Of a stretch of DNA of 64,000 nucleotides, positions 33,801-48,800 are shown piece after piece; position 1 is the first letter of the stretch; each line of letters begins with the position of its first letter. Under the pieces are notes generated by a model. It ran no database searches and was not told where the DNA came from. It was given only the letters and a program-made list of their open reading frames with translations. This stretch comes from Tyto alba (taxonomy: Eukaryota > Chordata > Aves > Strigiformes > Tytonidae), in contig NW_024881272.1 in assembly GCF_018691265.1 (NCBI RefSeq), positions 23,673,323 to 23,737,322 of the forward strand. Reading direction: 5' to 3'. A program made the position numbers and the translations under genes.

Positions 33801-36800
33801 AGCAAGGTGCAAGAATACTTCTCCATCCTCCTACACACAACCTAGCCTTAGTTTTACATTTTAAAGTAGTCAGGTTTTCTTGCTTCTCTTGACAACAGCA
33901 GTCTTGTTGCTGTTTATGTCCCTGTTCAAGCCTTTATATTTCCCCCTCTCTGCTTGGCTAGCTGATGCAGGCGATTGAGGAACTTGCCCAGTTTAAAACA
34001 CAGTGCAGTTTGTTTCACTCAGCTGACCTTTATGTGACAGTGTTTTACTTGCTTCACTTGCTCAACTCTTGTGCATTTTCTTGCTGTCTCCCCAAGTTTG
34101 ATAAGGGTATGTTCCTGTGACTTTTGATAAGCAGACTGGGATTGTGTTCATGAGAGGCAGCACTCAGTGTCTTACATGCAGCCAAATCTGTGTCCTCTGA
34201 TACAGTTTTTTAGAGGTCAAAGTCAGCAACTTTCCATATTCTGGAAGGTACAATGCAGTGAAAGCACTTTACCTCTCAGCAATTGCTCTGCAGCTGAGTG
34301 CTTTCAGAGGTGAAAGGACTTATTCATCTCAGCTGACTGTGAACCCCTTAGCAATGAGTTCAGCTGGAAACAATACCTCCCTGTGAGGACTGTCCCATCT
34401 GCATCTGCCTTTCCTCCATCTTGTCACTGTACATCCCCTTGGTGTGCAAAGCACTTGCCCTCTGACCTGTAGCCATTGAAGCAATGGCTATTGTGCCTTA
34501 AGATATTACTAGCCTTAATGGCAGCTCTACCCTACCACTCGGTTGATAGAATAGATCACGTGGACTTTCTGCATTGGCTTTAATACAAGCAGACTGACTT
34601 TTGGCACCTTTCATGCCTATTTCAATTCTGCTTCCTGTCAGTCCTGCTGATGCTGGAGCAATAACTTCTGGCACAAGGGAAATAATATGTGATTTGTCTC
34701 AAGTTGGACAGCTGTTGCTGCTGTGATCTTCTGACCATGGCCTTAGTACTGACTCTGACCACAGCTGTCATGCGTAGGGATGTTTTGCAGAGGAAATTTT
34801 TCCTAGATTTGTTATCTTCTGCCAACCTTTTTGGTGCTCTTGTCACTATAACATCTCATTTTTTCTCACTGCAGTCTGGATTTACATCACAGTGTCAGGC
34901 TGAGGCAGTAAAACAGCCGAGCCTGGGCATGACTTGCAAGGACAAGTACAATTGGGTCATGAGGTATAGCTCCATATGAATTATGTATCTCTTCTGCACT
35001 TCAGAAGGAATGTAATTGTGCACCCAGGCATCAAGCAAAAAGTAATTTGTACTGTGTGCATATCCTGAATAGATGCTTGAACCTGAGATAGCTGATTTCA
35101 AGTGGTTACTCCTTCATAGCACCACATGATTATATTGCTCATGTATGCATTTCTTTCTTGAGGAAGTAATAGTGTATGAGATTAGTGCCAAAATTCTAGT
35201 CAGGTACAGAAACTACAGGATGTTTCGTAAACAGTTCTTGGTATTTTAAATAACCAAGTGCCTAGACAATCCAAGATACATATATTTCTGAGGGTCAGAA
35301 TTTAGCGTTTCTTGCTCTGTTCCAAAAAGAAAGATCAGAATGTGTTAAAATTAGCTATTTCCATTTTTAAGAGCTTACAAACATATATGTTGCTTGTCTT
35401 CAACTTTTTTCAGGTGATGCTAGGATCCCTTCAACTTTAACTCGGTCCCTGTTAGAGCATGCCATTCTTTTGCAGCTACTATCCTGTGGGTTTCAGTGTT
35501 AGGGACACTGATTAAATGTGAGGTTCATCTGAGCTGCAACAGTGAAGTAAGAATGCTCCTTAGTAGCCCATAGAACAAAGAGTTAATACAGTGTAACTAC
35601 AGAAATGTTTAACTAGTATCTTTTCTAGCTACAGTGAGTGTGCAGGTTCTGAGGAGTATTTTTGTTCAAAACAGTACGCGCAGGTGCATGTATGCTTTAA
35701 AAGAAGTAGTGAAAATTAGATGGCACAAAAATCAGTAAAAGTTGAGTTTTCCCGACAGGTAAGTAGCTGATGGCTTTCTACATAGGAAGACTTCCTCCAC
35801 ATAAATGTTGACAAAGTTAATAGTTTATAAGTGCAATTGCATCTTTTCAACTTTGTCAGAAATGAATCTCAGAGTAGCTTTAATACTATGTAAGTATTGC
35901 TTTTCAGCTGTGATTGTGTCTAGAGACCCTAATCAAAAAAATGTATAGAGATACATTTCTTAGGATGAAGGGTGATAACTTAAATAGACTTGACTCAGGA
36001 AGGCAGAGGAAGCTGAGGCACAGGAAGATGAAATTATTTTGTGTCACATGGCAGCTCAAGAGCAGATTATGAATAAAGGTCTCAAGGTTTTTGATTTAGT
36101 GTCAAATTTGCCAAATGAGGTTCACTCTCTTGCAATGACACATTCTACATCTGCATAGTTCAGGAGAACAGTAGTGGGCTGAAGTTGCTTGCTTGGGGCA
36201 GAGCTAATCTGCTGATATTTGTAAAAACACCGCACTATTTTGAAGTACTGTATTGATAATAACAAAACTGGTGATGGTCTGCATAGGCAGTGCTGGTGGC
36301 TTGATGTAGATACTGTAATTAGGGAATGACGTGGCTAGTGTAAGTTGTTGCTAGCAGTTGCCTGAGATGCATCTGTGGAAGTGCCTTAAGAACTAAGTGT
36401 ACAGCTTGAACAGTTGTGAATGCTGGTTCGGGGTTTTTCAGCCTTCAGTTTCACCACATCAAAGGCACCATACTTCATGCTTTCCAGCTGCATTAATACG
36501 GCAACCACTTTTTTCTTTTTAAAGGTAGTATTTTTTTATAATGGAAAAGTTTAGCTTTGCTCTCCACACTCAAACACAGAAGTCTCTTTTCTTGTATTTA
36601 AACTTTTTTTAAAAAAATATGTTCAGGCACAGACTAATCTTCTAGAATTTCTGCACAAAGCATAAAAAGCTGAGCTTTTGAAAAGAGGGGAATAATGGAA
36701 CTGTTCGAGCAGTCTTAACCTTAGCAATCACTAATGCTCTAGGTATAATTAGAAATCTAATTACTGTGAATTTAGTTGCTAAGACTTTTCTGCCTTTTGA

Positions 36801-39800
36801 GACTTGCCCCACACAATTCTATCAGGTTCCAAATAGAGCATAGGGCGGTTTTCCATTTTGCTGCTAGGAAATTAGTAATGCTGCTTTTTTCTGCTAGCAC
36901 TGTTGCCATAATCTCTGTTTAGAATTGCCTTATCTGAACATTGGAAAGGCTTTTATGATTTTAAAATATGATTCATTATAACATTAATTTCAATATATTT
37001 GAATTCAGAGCTTTTGTGTTTGGGTCCAGTACTCCATTAGAAGTAGAAGCCTGAGTTAATACAATGTAAAGACTGCAAATTGAATTCCAGTGAAAAAATG
37101 TGTTACTTCTCATTGCATTTTCTAAATTTGCTTCGTATTTAGGATGCTTCAGATGTAGTTTCAATATTTCTGAACTTTTGAAAGATAAGTTAGCACATTG
37201 AAAAATAGAGTTTATTTACCTTTAAAAATATGAAAGCTTCAGTACTGTATAATAATATATTACTTCTGCTTGCTACGTGTTTTGTTTCCTACAAAGTTAG
37301 TTTTATAATTGCAACATAGTATATTATTTGAGAAATAGTTTGTGCTTCTATGAATAGAGACCATACTGCTATATGAAGGGACCACCTTTAGGGTGGTGTT
37401 TCCTGACCTTTGAATGCTTTAAGTTTCTTGATGTCATTACTAAAACTTTTATTTTTTTAAAGAATAATTAAAAATGGTTCAGGGCCAAGTACTCTTTACA
37501 ATGTACTCTCCTATGCAAATTACACTTTCTGCTTCAAAGGATGGATGGAGGAAGGACTAGAGAAATCTGCTGTTGTCTAGTGATTTGCTGCTTTTCTGAT
37601 ACAGACTTGTTGCAGATGTAGAATTCTTCTTGTAATTAATGGCAGGTATGGCTCCAGAAAATCGTAATTGAGAAACAAAAGACTTGGTATTAGGAAGTTC
37701 ACTTGTTTCTAGCAAAATTTGTAATTGTAGCATAAAAAAGAACTAAGATAAGAATTTTCTGCAGAATTTAGTGTAATATCAGGAAGTTAGGGCTACTCTG
37801 ATTTTAAGACTTAACACTGTAGCCAAAAGGTTGTAAAAAAACCCCTCTTGGCTGCTGTGTATTAATTGCTGGTTTTGACATAATGCTGTACTAGTGTAAG
37901 TATACCTTGCTCAGGAGTTGCCTCTGTAGGAATGGAAGTACCCCATAAGTATCTTTCCTTATCCATGTCCCTGTTCACAGTTTAACTAATCTTGCAATGG
38001 TGTCTTTCTCCAAGGGCCTGTTTATAAACATGTTTGCGATATCTGTATGATTAATTTTGAGGTTTTTCCATTGTTTGTTTGGAAGTGCCAGACAAAACCT
38101 GTAAGACAATTTACTCGGCAGCCAGCTTTGCTGCTTGTGTTGTGGACCAGCTGGATTTGAAGAGTTCACATTTGTGTGAAATTGTTTAGTAGGTGTGTGT
38201 TTTTTCTTGTCAAATCTCTCTCCCCGAGAACTTGATACGATGTACCTGGAATTGTCTGCTATAGTATCCCTATTACCTTTTCCTCCATGAGCAGTTCTTT
38301 GTCACGTTGTGTCTTGTGCTTGAAGAAGTGAAAGTTGCATGGGATACTGTAATTTTTTTTTTTTTCTTTTCTGAGGAATTAAGTTTTTTGCTTGGTTCTC
38401 TGATCTAATTTTTTTTTTTTTTTTTTTTTGTTTAAATGCTTTCTTCTTTGTGAAGACTAAATAACATGAACATGATAGGGAAGGTAATGTGAAATGAATT
38501 CTGGACTTGCTGTACTGGAAAAGCTTCTGCTGAGCCCATGGCTAAGCAGCTTCTGCTCCTCTGGCTTGCATTCAGATATGCTGGAAAACTTGTTTGTATA
38601 GTGAATTGGAACAGGAACCTGATATAGTGTGAAAGTACAGAGGCTTTCTCTTCCCTCTCCCTCCAGCACCTTAGGAAACATTATTTTTAATCCATACCAG
38701 GCAGGCTGACATGCTTAAACCAGTATTTTTGCTGAAATACCCTTGCAGCCATGCAGGTGAAGGGTTGAGCTTGAAAGGCTGCGGGTTGTTGCAGCGTGTG
38801 GCTGTTGCAGGGACCGCGGGAGGGCAGCAGACGCCTTCTGCTTCACCCCGCCGCAGCACTCCCCTGCCACGTCAAAACCTATTGCAAGTTGAGTAAGTAT
38901 TATTTAAAAACCAACCAAACAACAACCCCTATACAAAACCCCCAAACAAACTAAAAAGCACAGCATTCTTCTTTTTTTTTTGCAGATACAAAGTGGGAGC
39001 TGCCATTTCCTGGGTGAATTTTAATAAATACTACATTAAAAAAAAACTTCTATAGAGTCATTTGGTTTTAGGGTAACTTAATTTGGAGCAACCTTGCTAT
39101 TCATATCGAGTCCACTACTGTTGGCAGTAGCTATTTTCATAGTCTGATCAAGTCCCATCTTGTGACAACTTTCTGGTTTTGCCTCCTGACACTGGTATTC
39201 AGAAGGTCTTTTAGTGCCTTGTCCTAATAGCTGAATTTATTTATTATTTTTTTTTAATTCAGTCGAAATTATGCATATGTTCAGAAAACCTGGGGAGAGT
39301 AGGAGACATTGCACAGGGATATATGATTTTGAGTACCATGCTTGTGTTATTGCAGAGGGAAGAAAATCTAGACAAATCTAAAGTTCCTAGGAAACCAGGC
39401 TTTGTTACTTCAATTATGTACAGAACAGCTCATTTTGTTTAAAAGACTTTCTAGTTGAGGAGAAAGAATAGAAGTTCTGACTATGTAATCTTATCTCATG
39501 GGTTGGTGCAGTGATGAAAATCTGGATGCTTCTAATCCTGAGATCCTTGTTGCAGGCATTGAAGCAGAGAAGGAGAATAAAGAAAGATGCATTTGATAAT
39601 TTGAACTGCTTTCACCAGGCAGGGAAATGAAGACCAAAAAATGCTGACATCCTCTGCCAAGTGCTGATGACATGTTCATAATTTTTAAAACAACTACTTC
39701 TGTTAATTTAATGTACTTTAAAGAGAGAAGCAAAAGAAAGCTTTGGGGAGTGAAACTTGTGCTAAGAAGCGCAGCTGTTGTACATCTCTTTCATGTTTCA

Positions 39801-42800
39801 TGGCAAAATCTGAATGGGTAAGTTTCCCCCCTCTGTCACTGGTGACCATCTCATGTAAGAACAGCTGTGTCTGGTGGGACCAGAGCTCCAGGTAGCGTGG
39901 TGTCTTAGAAAACTGTCAGTGGGGTTAGCGTTTCCTGTTGTTTCTCCCATCCCACTTTTTTATCTTCCTGCTATGTGTGACCTTTGATTTCCTGAGATAC
40001 TGAGATAGAGATATTACTTTCTATTTAATAGTGCCTGCTAAGATTTTCTGACATAAACCTGCCTGACTACGTTTCAAACCTATATATAAGCTTTGGGTAT
40101 CATCTTCCCATGGTACTGAGATTTCCAAACTAACGGTGTTCTGCGACAAAGCACCCCTAAAGACTAGTTAAAACATAAATGAGTTAAGAAGATGGGGAAA
40201 CAATATAGTTTTTCTAGAAACATGGTAAAATCGCCTTAAAGGAAAGGCAAAGTGTTTTATTTATTTATTGTTTTTTTTTAAGCAATTAAGAAGATAGTAT
40301 AGTGAGTGCTTAACTCTGGGCAGAATTTGTGATGAGAGTCTAAGAATTTATCTGGGTTCAGAAAATAATTTAATATCTATATAGAGATAGGAAAAACTAA
40401 GAAAGTCTGACTAACCAAGATTTTAGAAAGCTAGATTTGGAAGGAGAATGAATCTTACTTCAAGATATTAAAATTCTTAATGTGAACTTACTAGGAAAAA
40501 AATATATTCTGATTGAAGGGTTTCTTTTAAGGATGCCTCAGATATGATTGAATAGAGGCCTATTCCTTTCCTGAGAATTTTTGCCCTACTCTTGTAGTAG
40601 ATGCTCTTGACAGAGGAATTCTTGTATATTGACATGTGACGATTTTAGATTCCAAATCAACCCTTTTAGGAAACCTATTCCAAATTGCTGCACTTTTCCA
40701 AATGTTTCTGATGTTGTAAGCACCTAAAAGATTAAGTGGACTTATTACATTATTTCTTTGAAAGCAGCTAATCTTTGTACTTGTTAGGTTTGCATGTGGT
40801 AACTACCGATACGAGATCAGCTTGAAGATGAAAGTAGATTTATTCTAGCAAAGCAGGGTTAAATTTGGAATTAGGCTTGGGAAATATTCAGAATTAGTCT
40901 GTAGTTGATGCTGTTCTTTGTTACTTTCTTATATAATTGTTCTGAAACTCAGAAAAGCTTAATACTCTGTCTTCTGGCTCAGATTGATTCTGAAAAGTAA
41001 ATTAAGGCTAATTTGGAGTGACCAATCAATCAATCCCTTCCTGATTTGCTTTTGTAGCAAATCAAGAAGGCAGTGTTTTTCTGGAGCAGAATATTTGTCT
41101 TTATTCTGTTGTTTAAAACAGAATCCTCTTCACTTCTCTGTCACCTGAGTTTATATTAATGTATTTTTTCTGAGTCCATTTAGCCATTGTAAGTGCAGGC
41201 TTAGTAAAAACAGCTCTTTTACTAAATGTAAATGCAGTATTCTCTCACATTTGTGTGTACACATGTGTAACGTGTAAAAAGTGGGGGAAAAAAAAACAGT
41301 TTTCAACTTGTATTATGTGTCCAGATACAGAAATCTAGAGGAAAATACACTTACATTTATTAGTCTTAATGTGCCTCTTACTGTCCAATTCTTTCTAGCT
41401 TAAAATACCTTTCAAAAATTTTCAGTGTTTTTAAGAACAGAGCAAGACTGCAAAATTATAGGATAACACCAGTTGGAAGGAATGTAAGGGGGTCTCTAGT
41501 TCAACCTCCTGGTCAAAGCAGTGTTGGTTATTAGGTGAGACCAGATCTTTATCCAGTCAGGTTTTGAAAACCTCCAAGAATGGAGACTGCACAGCCTCTC
41601 TGTACAACCTTTTCCAGTGTTTCACTGTCCATGGTGAAGAGACTTTCTTTTACATCCAGTCCAAATGTCTCTTGTCTCAATTTATGCTTACTGCCTCTCA
41701 CTGACCATGTGACACTTCAGGAACTAGGCTCTATTTTCTTGGTAATCTTCCTGCAAGTGCTGGAGGGCTGCCCCTTTTGTCTCCCCAAATCTTTGTCTTC
41801 TGCAGGCTAAACAAGCCTTGTTCCCTCAGTCTTTCCTCATAGGTCTTGTGCTAGCACTCTGGTATTTGATCATCTGCACAATCCCTTGTTTGTCTGTAGC
41901 CCTCTCTAGAGACCAGACATGATGCATTAAGACAGAGGGCTCATTGTCATTTGGAGAGGTGTGTGGGTTTGGGTGGTTTTTTTCCAACCCCCTAAACTTT
42001 TTTACTGCTTCATATCAGTTAAATCTTTCCATATACTTTCTGAGATTTCACCTTCTGTTTCAAACACCTCTTTATTGTGCATTTGTTGCACTGGAGGTGC
42101 ATGGTACCTTTATTGGAGCTTGCTGAAGAAATGCCAGATCAGTGACGAGGCACTTAACATTGAATGTATGATATTGACTATATTGACTAAATAATAACGG
42201 CATGGTTAACGCTGTTGCTACCACAAAGGCATTTTGCTTCTCAGGAGTCTCAGTCCAAAAGAAGTCACTGTTAAGGGAGTAGAGAACAAAGGGACGAATA
42301 CAAAAACAGACTTCAGGCAACAGACACCATCTCTAGGCAACCTGTTCCGTGGTGCTCTAGTAGAGAAGTTTTTCCTAATGTCCAGTCTGAACCTCCTAAC
42401 CTGTAACTTGTAGCCATTGTCACTTCCTTACCCTGAAGGACTCACAGGATGGTATGGGCATTGAGTTTTCCATATGCCTTTTTTTTTTTTTCCCCTTATT
42501 AATATAATGGTAGGTAGAAAGTGAAGTCCTGAAGGCAGTGTGAGAAGTGGAGTATTCCAAGATAATAAGGGCTCTGTCTTGAAATTCCAGACCTCAATAG
42601 ATGAGAAAGTCAGTGAGGAAAGGCAGTGGCTGTTTGTGCAATGCTACTAATTTAGGCTCTGAGTACTTGACATGCAGCTATTTAGTAAGCTCAGAATAAC
42701 AAAGAACTGTTTAGAAGAGGATGGCTGTTACAGACTGCTGTGTAATTGGATGTCAAGGACTGGTGTGAAGATGATGGTTGCAAAGAAGGCCATACATGTG

Positions 42801-45800
42801 GTAACTGGTTCCCTCTGGAGCACACAGTGCTGCTAAAAATAGCTGGGTTGAGTGTGAACACTGCTGCATATGAACTACTTCTACTGCTGCCAGCTGTTGA
42901 TGATAGTCATGTCCAGGTCGTGACTAAAAATGTGGAGATATTTGGAGTGTTGAACACAGGTTTTATCTTCACTGAAGTGACTGCAAATTTGGGTTTACAA
43001 CCGGTTTCAAGGGGTGTTGTGTGACTGCAATGTGATGCATCCAAAAGGAGTAGTGTGCTTTAATGCCTCCCTTGTGTACTTACGTTTGGTTTTTCTAATC
43101 CTTTTGAACATTTGTATTGCTAATTCTGACATGTTTCAACTTTCTGGACTTCTTCCTTCAACGCCTAGTTTCTGCAGTTTCCAGTATAGTGCCAATGTTA
43201 TTTTCCAAACTATTTTTGAGGTAGTTTATTGTTTTAGTCAAGGGTCCACACTAAGCTGTTTAAATTTCTCCTATGAATTGCTTCATTGATTCAAAACTCT
43301 GTGGTGTAGGAACAATTGAGGTATTCCCTCAGTTGTGCAGTAAGCTGCGTGCTGATGGTGACCATAGTCCAGTATGTTGCCGATTCATTTGTTTTGAGTC
43401 CTTTTAGCCATTGCACACAGTTCTCTGTCTCTGCAGTGACTATACCAGCAGTAGTGGTTGTTGCTTTTTCATAGCAACTCCACTTGTCCTTCAAAGGTGG
43501 AATTTCCAAAGCATGTAAGCTGATAATCAGTGGCAAATACCATAATCTCTTTTGTTTCAGTTAGAGTTGAGAAGTATGTTCCTCTTCTAAGCTGTTTTAT
43601 CTTAAAATAACTTTTATCAGTTCCTCCTAGCATGTGCCAGTGTACACTTTATAGAACATTTTAATTAAAAAACATTATTTGTGGTATTTCCTTTGTCCAC
43701 ATCCAGTGGGAGCTCTTGGGATGAATGTTTCCAGAAGGCTTCATTTTGCATTGATTGCTGGGTGGTTCCCTTCCTACATCCTGTACAGTGTGAAGCCTCA
43801 TCTCTGGAATGTCTGTCTGGTCCCATAAAATGTTTGGGGAAGTGCTGTTGTATGCTATCACATGGGGTATAAATCTTCGGCAATTGCATGTTGGATGTTG
43901 TACTCTGACAGGATTATAAACATATGGAGGCTCTTGTATACTAGAAGTTTCATCTTGAAGATAGGAGCAAATCCAAGTTAATAATTTTAAATTTCTCTTT
44001 TCCCCCATGTTGTTTCTCCATCAAGGCAAATGCTTTTGGCTTCTTTCAAAGGTCAGGCTTGAAAGTGTCTCAGATTTCTAGATGAATGCTGGGCAGTTGT
44101 ACTGAGAAAGAAATTATGTTGCAGTGTTTGTAACCATCTTGGGACTTAGGCTGTATTGAAATTAATGTATCTTCTGCTGTAAGGCAAAAGCCTTCTTATT
44201 GCTGTCCTGATGTTAAAAATGCATGAAACATATATATATATATATATATTTTTTAAGCACTAACAGCAAAAAGATGTGAGAATAGCAGTCCTGAACAGCC
44301 AATCTGTAGATAAGGAAGGGATGATGTTAAGTTCCAAAATATGCATTTAAAAAAAAAAAAGGTATTTTCAACTGCTAAAATTTCACTTATTTATGTTATG
44401 TATCTCTGTGCCATTATCTTGCGTTTTGTACTCCAGGTGCTCTGTCTTTTAGCCCAGCTACCTCACTGGCATTAAAAACCACCTGGGGAGTGATCTGGAA
44501 CTGCAAGGCACTTTACTTTCCTGTTGTATAATTGTTTAGTTACTTTCTAAGATACTTGAGTAAATATTTAATTTATAACATGTCTGTCCTATTTTTTTGG
44601 TGTAGATTAATATACTTCATTTCTAGTACTGTTTATTTTCTTGATTATCTGATCTTAAATATTACTACTTATTTTAGAAGCTGTATTTTCTAACAATGGC
44701 CACTCAAAAATTTTTCCTTCATAGGAAATTGTAGAAAATAGCCTTGGAAAGAACTGCAGGAGGTCTTTCTCTGGGACTTTAGAAACAGTATTTTTAACAT
44801 CTTTTTATGCCAACATATGTCAGAAGTACTTTATAAAAATCTAATGATGGAAACTTGGACAATCTATCTCCGTCCTTAATTATTCTTCCCTGTAGACATA
44901 CTTTCTTGATGTCTACTCTAAATCACTTTGGCCCCAGTCAAGTCAACTAGAAGCTTTTCTGATCCTCACCTTTCCCCCTGCCCCTCTTGTGTTTACGTAT
45001 TTTAGGCTAGTTGATAGTCTTCTTTCAGTCTTATTTTCTTCAGATTTGAGATTTCTAATCTCTAGTCAAGAAAATATTTTGGAATCTGATCATTCTTCTA
45101 AAGTCTCTACAACTTGTGCATGTTTCTTGGAGTGTGGTACTCCAGAATATATTTCTTTGGAGGCTCTATCTGTATGAGTGGAGTAGAAAAATGTGGCTTG
45201 CAGTTATGGTCTAGTTCATGCTTTTCAGTGCAAAGACATTGGGTTTTCAGTATTGTGGTGCTGATTCAGATCAGCTTGCTGTTCACTATAACTCATTACA
45301 ACATCATTATGTCCGCTTGGAAGTACTGTGTTCCCTTGCCAAGATTCAAATATTTGTACACTTGCCGTATACTTGGGTTTCTTGTTTCTGTTGCTATGGA
45401 ATGTGTAAAAATGTGGCTCTGAGGAAAATGTGGTGTCTGGAAAGACATGAAACCACCTTTGAAGCTTAAGTTTTGTCCTTTGGTCAAAGCCAATTGACTG
45501 CTGCCTCCCGTCCCTTCAGAAAAAGACGGAACTGGGTGGAAGTGTCTTGTTGGCGGTATCATTATGGACAACATGTTTTGCTGTTTTTTTCAGTTTCAAG
45601 CTCTGTAGACATTTTCTGTGGTGTGTATCCCTGCCCTGATATGCTTTCTTAGATCAGGCAGTATAAGGTTCTTTCCTATTGCAAGTTGTACAACTTTTGT
45701 TTGTTTGTTTTCTTCTCCGTACTGAAGGATTTTTATTTTCTGATTTTATTTTTTTTCTGAAAACAGATTTGTAGGTCTGGATTATACTTCCGTGGATTTG

Positions 45801-48800
45801 TTTGCAGTTCAGTTTGGGGACAGTAATCTAAACCACATAACCTAGTTAAAGCATTCATCGCTCTTCTATGTCTTTTCCCCCTTGCTGCTTGTTCATACAG
45901 GCATTCTGTGATGAATATGCTCGTGCCTCAGATCAAGCTCAGGAACATTTTTTTTTGCCCTGTAGTGCTCATATAGTCGGTGCTTATCCTCCCTCCCCTT
46001 GCTTTCCACATGATGTGAGAAGAACAGTACGTACACCAAGTTTCCAAATTTCACTGCCCATTAAAGATCATCAGCTGGACGCCTGGGCTTCATCTTATGC
46101 TATGCTGCTTCGTAACAGTAGAGGGTACTGTTGGTGTAAGATAAAAAAGGAATTTTTTCACATGGAGCTTGGATTTCTTTTTGCTCCTGATATATTGGTC
46201 ATTGGAACTGTTGATATGTTATTACATAGTAATCTTTGGGTCGCTGCCTCATCTTCATTCCACCCATTTACGGATTTACTAAGTAGTTTTGTGGACAATC
46301 CCCTAATTAAGTATTAATGTTTTCTCATTATTTTTGCTGTCACAAAGTGCTTCAAAGATGTGTCTTCTGATACAGCTTGTTTTTCCTTCACTGTTGTGGG
46401 AAGACTGTTCCTTCTTTGTTCTAGATTGAGGCGTTGATTATGCTGGACAGCTTTTCGAAGAGTTTTTCTTCTGAAGACAAATTATAAAAAAGAACAGTAA
46501 TGGCTTGAGGACAAAGTTGCAATTATTCCATCTCTTTTCTTGGAGAGCCTTATAACAATCTCTCCTCCTCTGTTTTATTTACCACATTCTTACACAGTCT
46601 CTCACCACTGTTCACCGCAGAGTTGTGTTTTATTTGAATGTTGACAGGTGTGCAGTTATTTAAGACCTGCTTTTAAGGAATGTTAACACTTTGCCAGGGA
46701 TTATTTCATTTCTGTAGAAAGGACCTGAGCTTTCCAAATCTAAGTTTCTGAGGGTGTAGTTACATGGTATGTTGATTTTGGTGGCAAATCTGCTGTAAGT
46801 AACTGCGTAGTAGTATTTTTAGTGTTTTTTGTCCTATACTTTTTCAGTGATCTGGTTTACAATCTCCCCCCACCCTGTAAGCAGTTGTCTTGGCACAGCT
46901 GTGCTGGGGGGAGTTGCAGTGATGTGCTGGGCCCCACAGGGTGTGAAAATTTCCTTAATTTTGCTTTGCTGCCAAAGTACTGTGTAAGTACGGTTTGAGG
47001 TTGGTATTCATTTGGAGTTGGAATCGGTAATCCGCATGAGAGTGAGACACCTTCAGTTAGGTCACTGTCATATTCTAACTTTACTGTAATGTACTTATGC
47101 TGTTGGAAATCCTAATATGGTTTTATTTGATATTATGCTGGCAAAAAGTACTACTTTGAGTAAAGTTTTCCACTTGGCAAACTGCTTTAAGCTATAAAAT
47201 TGGAAAAGATCCCTTGCAGGTACAAGATATACTAGATACAGTAGTAAACTCATTGAAGCCCCAAGTTTTTCAGATGCGGTGTTTAGCTTTCATTATGGTT
47301 TGTCCACATGGATAGTTTTACTGGTACTACAGTGTGATTTCACTGGGAGAAAACCTTATGAAGACAAGCTTGAAATAAATTTATTCATAGACCCCTGTTA
47401 ACTGTTTCCCCTATCTGTCTTAATTCTTCTACGTATTTCTGGGATAGTAGGGTAGCTTTTAGTGATGGAGTCACTTGGGAGCAGAAAACAGAAGAGATGT
47501 CTGGTAGGGGCTGATCTTAGATGGAGGAGGAGTGGATAGCAAGATATTGGTGTGCTTTTGGGCTTTGGCTACAGGAAGCACTGCTAGCAGTGGTAGTAAA
47601 TGTGTTTTGAGACATCACTCTTGTGGTTTTTGAGCTTCAACCCTAACCCTTGTTTCTACTGCTTACCTTGAGCCAGCTTTTTCTGTTTGCCTGACTGCAT
47701 GGCAAACAGCAATAGCTTACTCTAAAACAGCAGATCATCAAAAGGGAAAGGTGTTTTGCTGGTTTGACTTTTCAACCAGGGGAGTCCTTGTGATGGCTCA
47801 AAAGAAGGGACATGGGGGAATGGGTTCAGGGGCTGTTTGGGGCTGTGTTGTGAAGCTGTGCCTCCTATGTCATTATTGCTTAAATTTTCATTAGAAGAAT
47901 GTGGGACATTAATAAACCATCTGCTTGAAATATTCTGATGGGTGAAATTTGGTGAGGGAAGTTGTCAGTGCAGGACACTTCAGTCACGTTGAATATGTTG
48001 AAAAACTGCAGAGAAACTGCCTGGATCCTGCAAGCTAACTCTGGTAGTTCCTGGCCAGAACGCTCCAGTTTGCACACCATTGTATTTAAGTGGCTGCTCC
48101 TCTTGTGAGAGCCAGTAGTAAAGAACGGTTTATTATGGGTAATAGTCATGACCTCAATAGGATCATGCTTGGATTTTCACTCCTGAACTCAAATAGTAGC
48201 TGTAACAATAAATTTCATTATCCTGGGAAGGAAATTATTTGTAACCTTATAGTTATTAGATTTTTTCTGTGCTCAACTCAGGGTAAATTCAGTTCTCACT
48301 TTGAAACACATTGTTAAGACTTCTTGCCTGGCATAGTGTTACCAGCAGACTGGAAGGTTCATCTTTTTTTGCATTTGACTACTCTGCATTCAATTAGTTC
48401 TGAATCAGTCTAATGTGAGGGGAGGTACTTGCACTAAAATCCTGAGAGTAATGCTGATTTAGAGCAAAGGTGTTTCACAGAATCACAGAATAGTTGAGAC
48501 TAGAAGGCAGCTCTGGAGATATTCTTCACCCTCATAGTACATTTTTTTTTTTTTCCTTATGTTTAAATAGAATTTCCTGCCTTTCAGTTTGTTCCCATTG
48601 CCTCTTGTCCTTTCAATGGGCATCTCTGAGAAAAGTCCATCTCTGCCTTTATTCCTTCCCTTAAGGTTACATTACTAAGATCCTCCTGAGCCTTCTCTAC
48701 TCAAGGCTAAACAATCCCAGCTCTTTCAGCCTCTCACATGGCAGATGCTCCAATCCTTTAATCATCTTAGTTTTCTGGACTGACTCCAAAAGGTCTCTTG

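Noticed and set aside
34258..34318. GAAAGCAC...GTGCTTTC inverted repeat with a second CTTTACCTCT/AGAGGTGAAAG pair
   Set aside because: The pairs are interleaved and cannot all form one hairpin. No precursor-like fold is evident.
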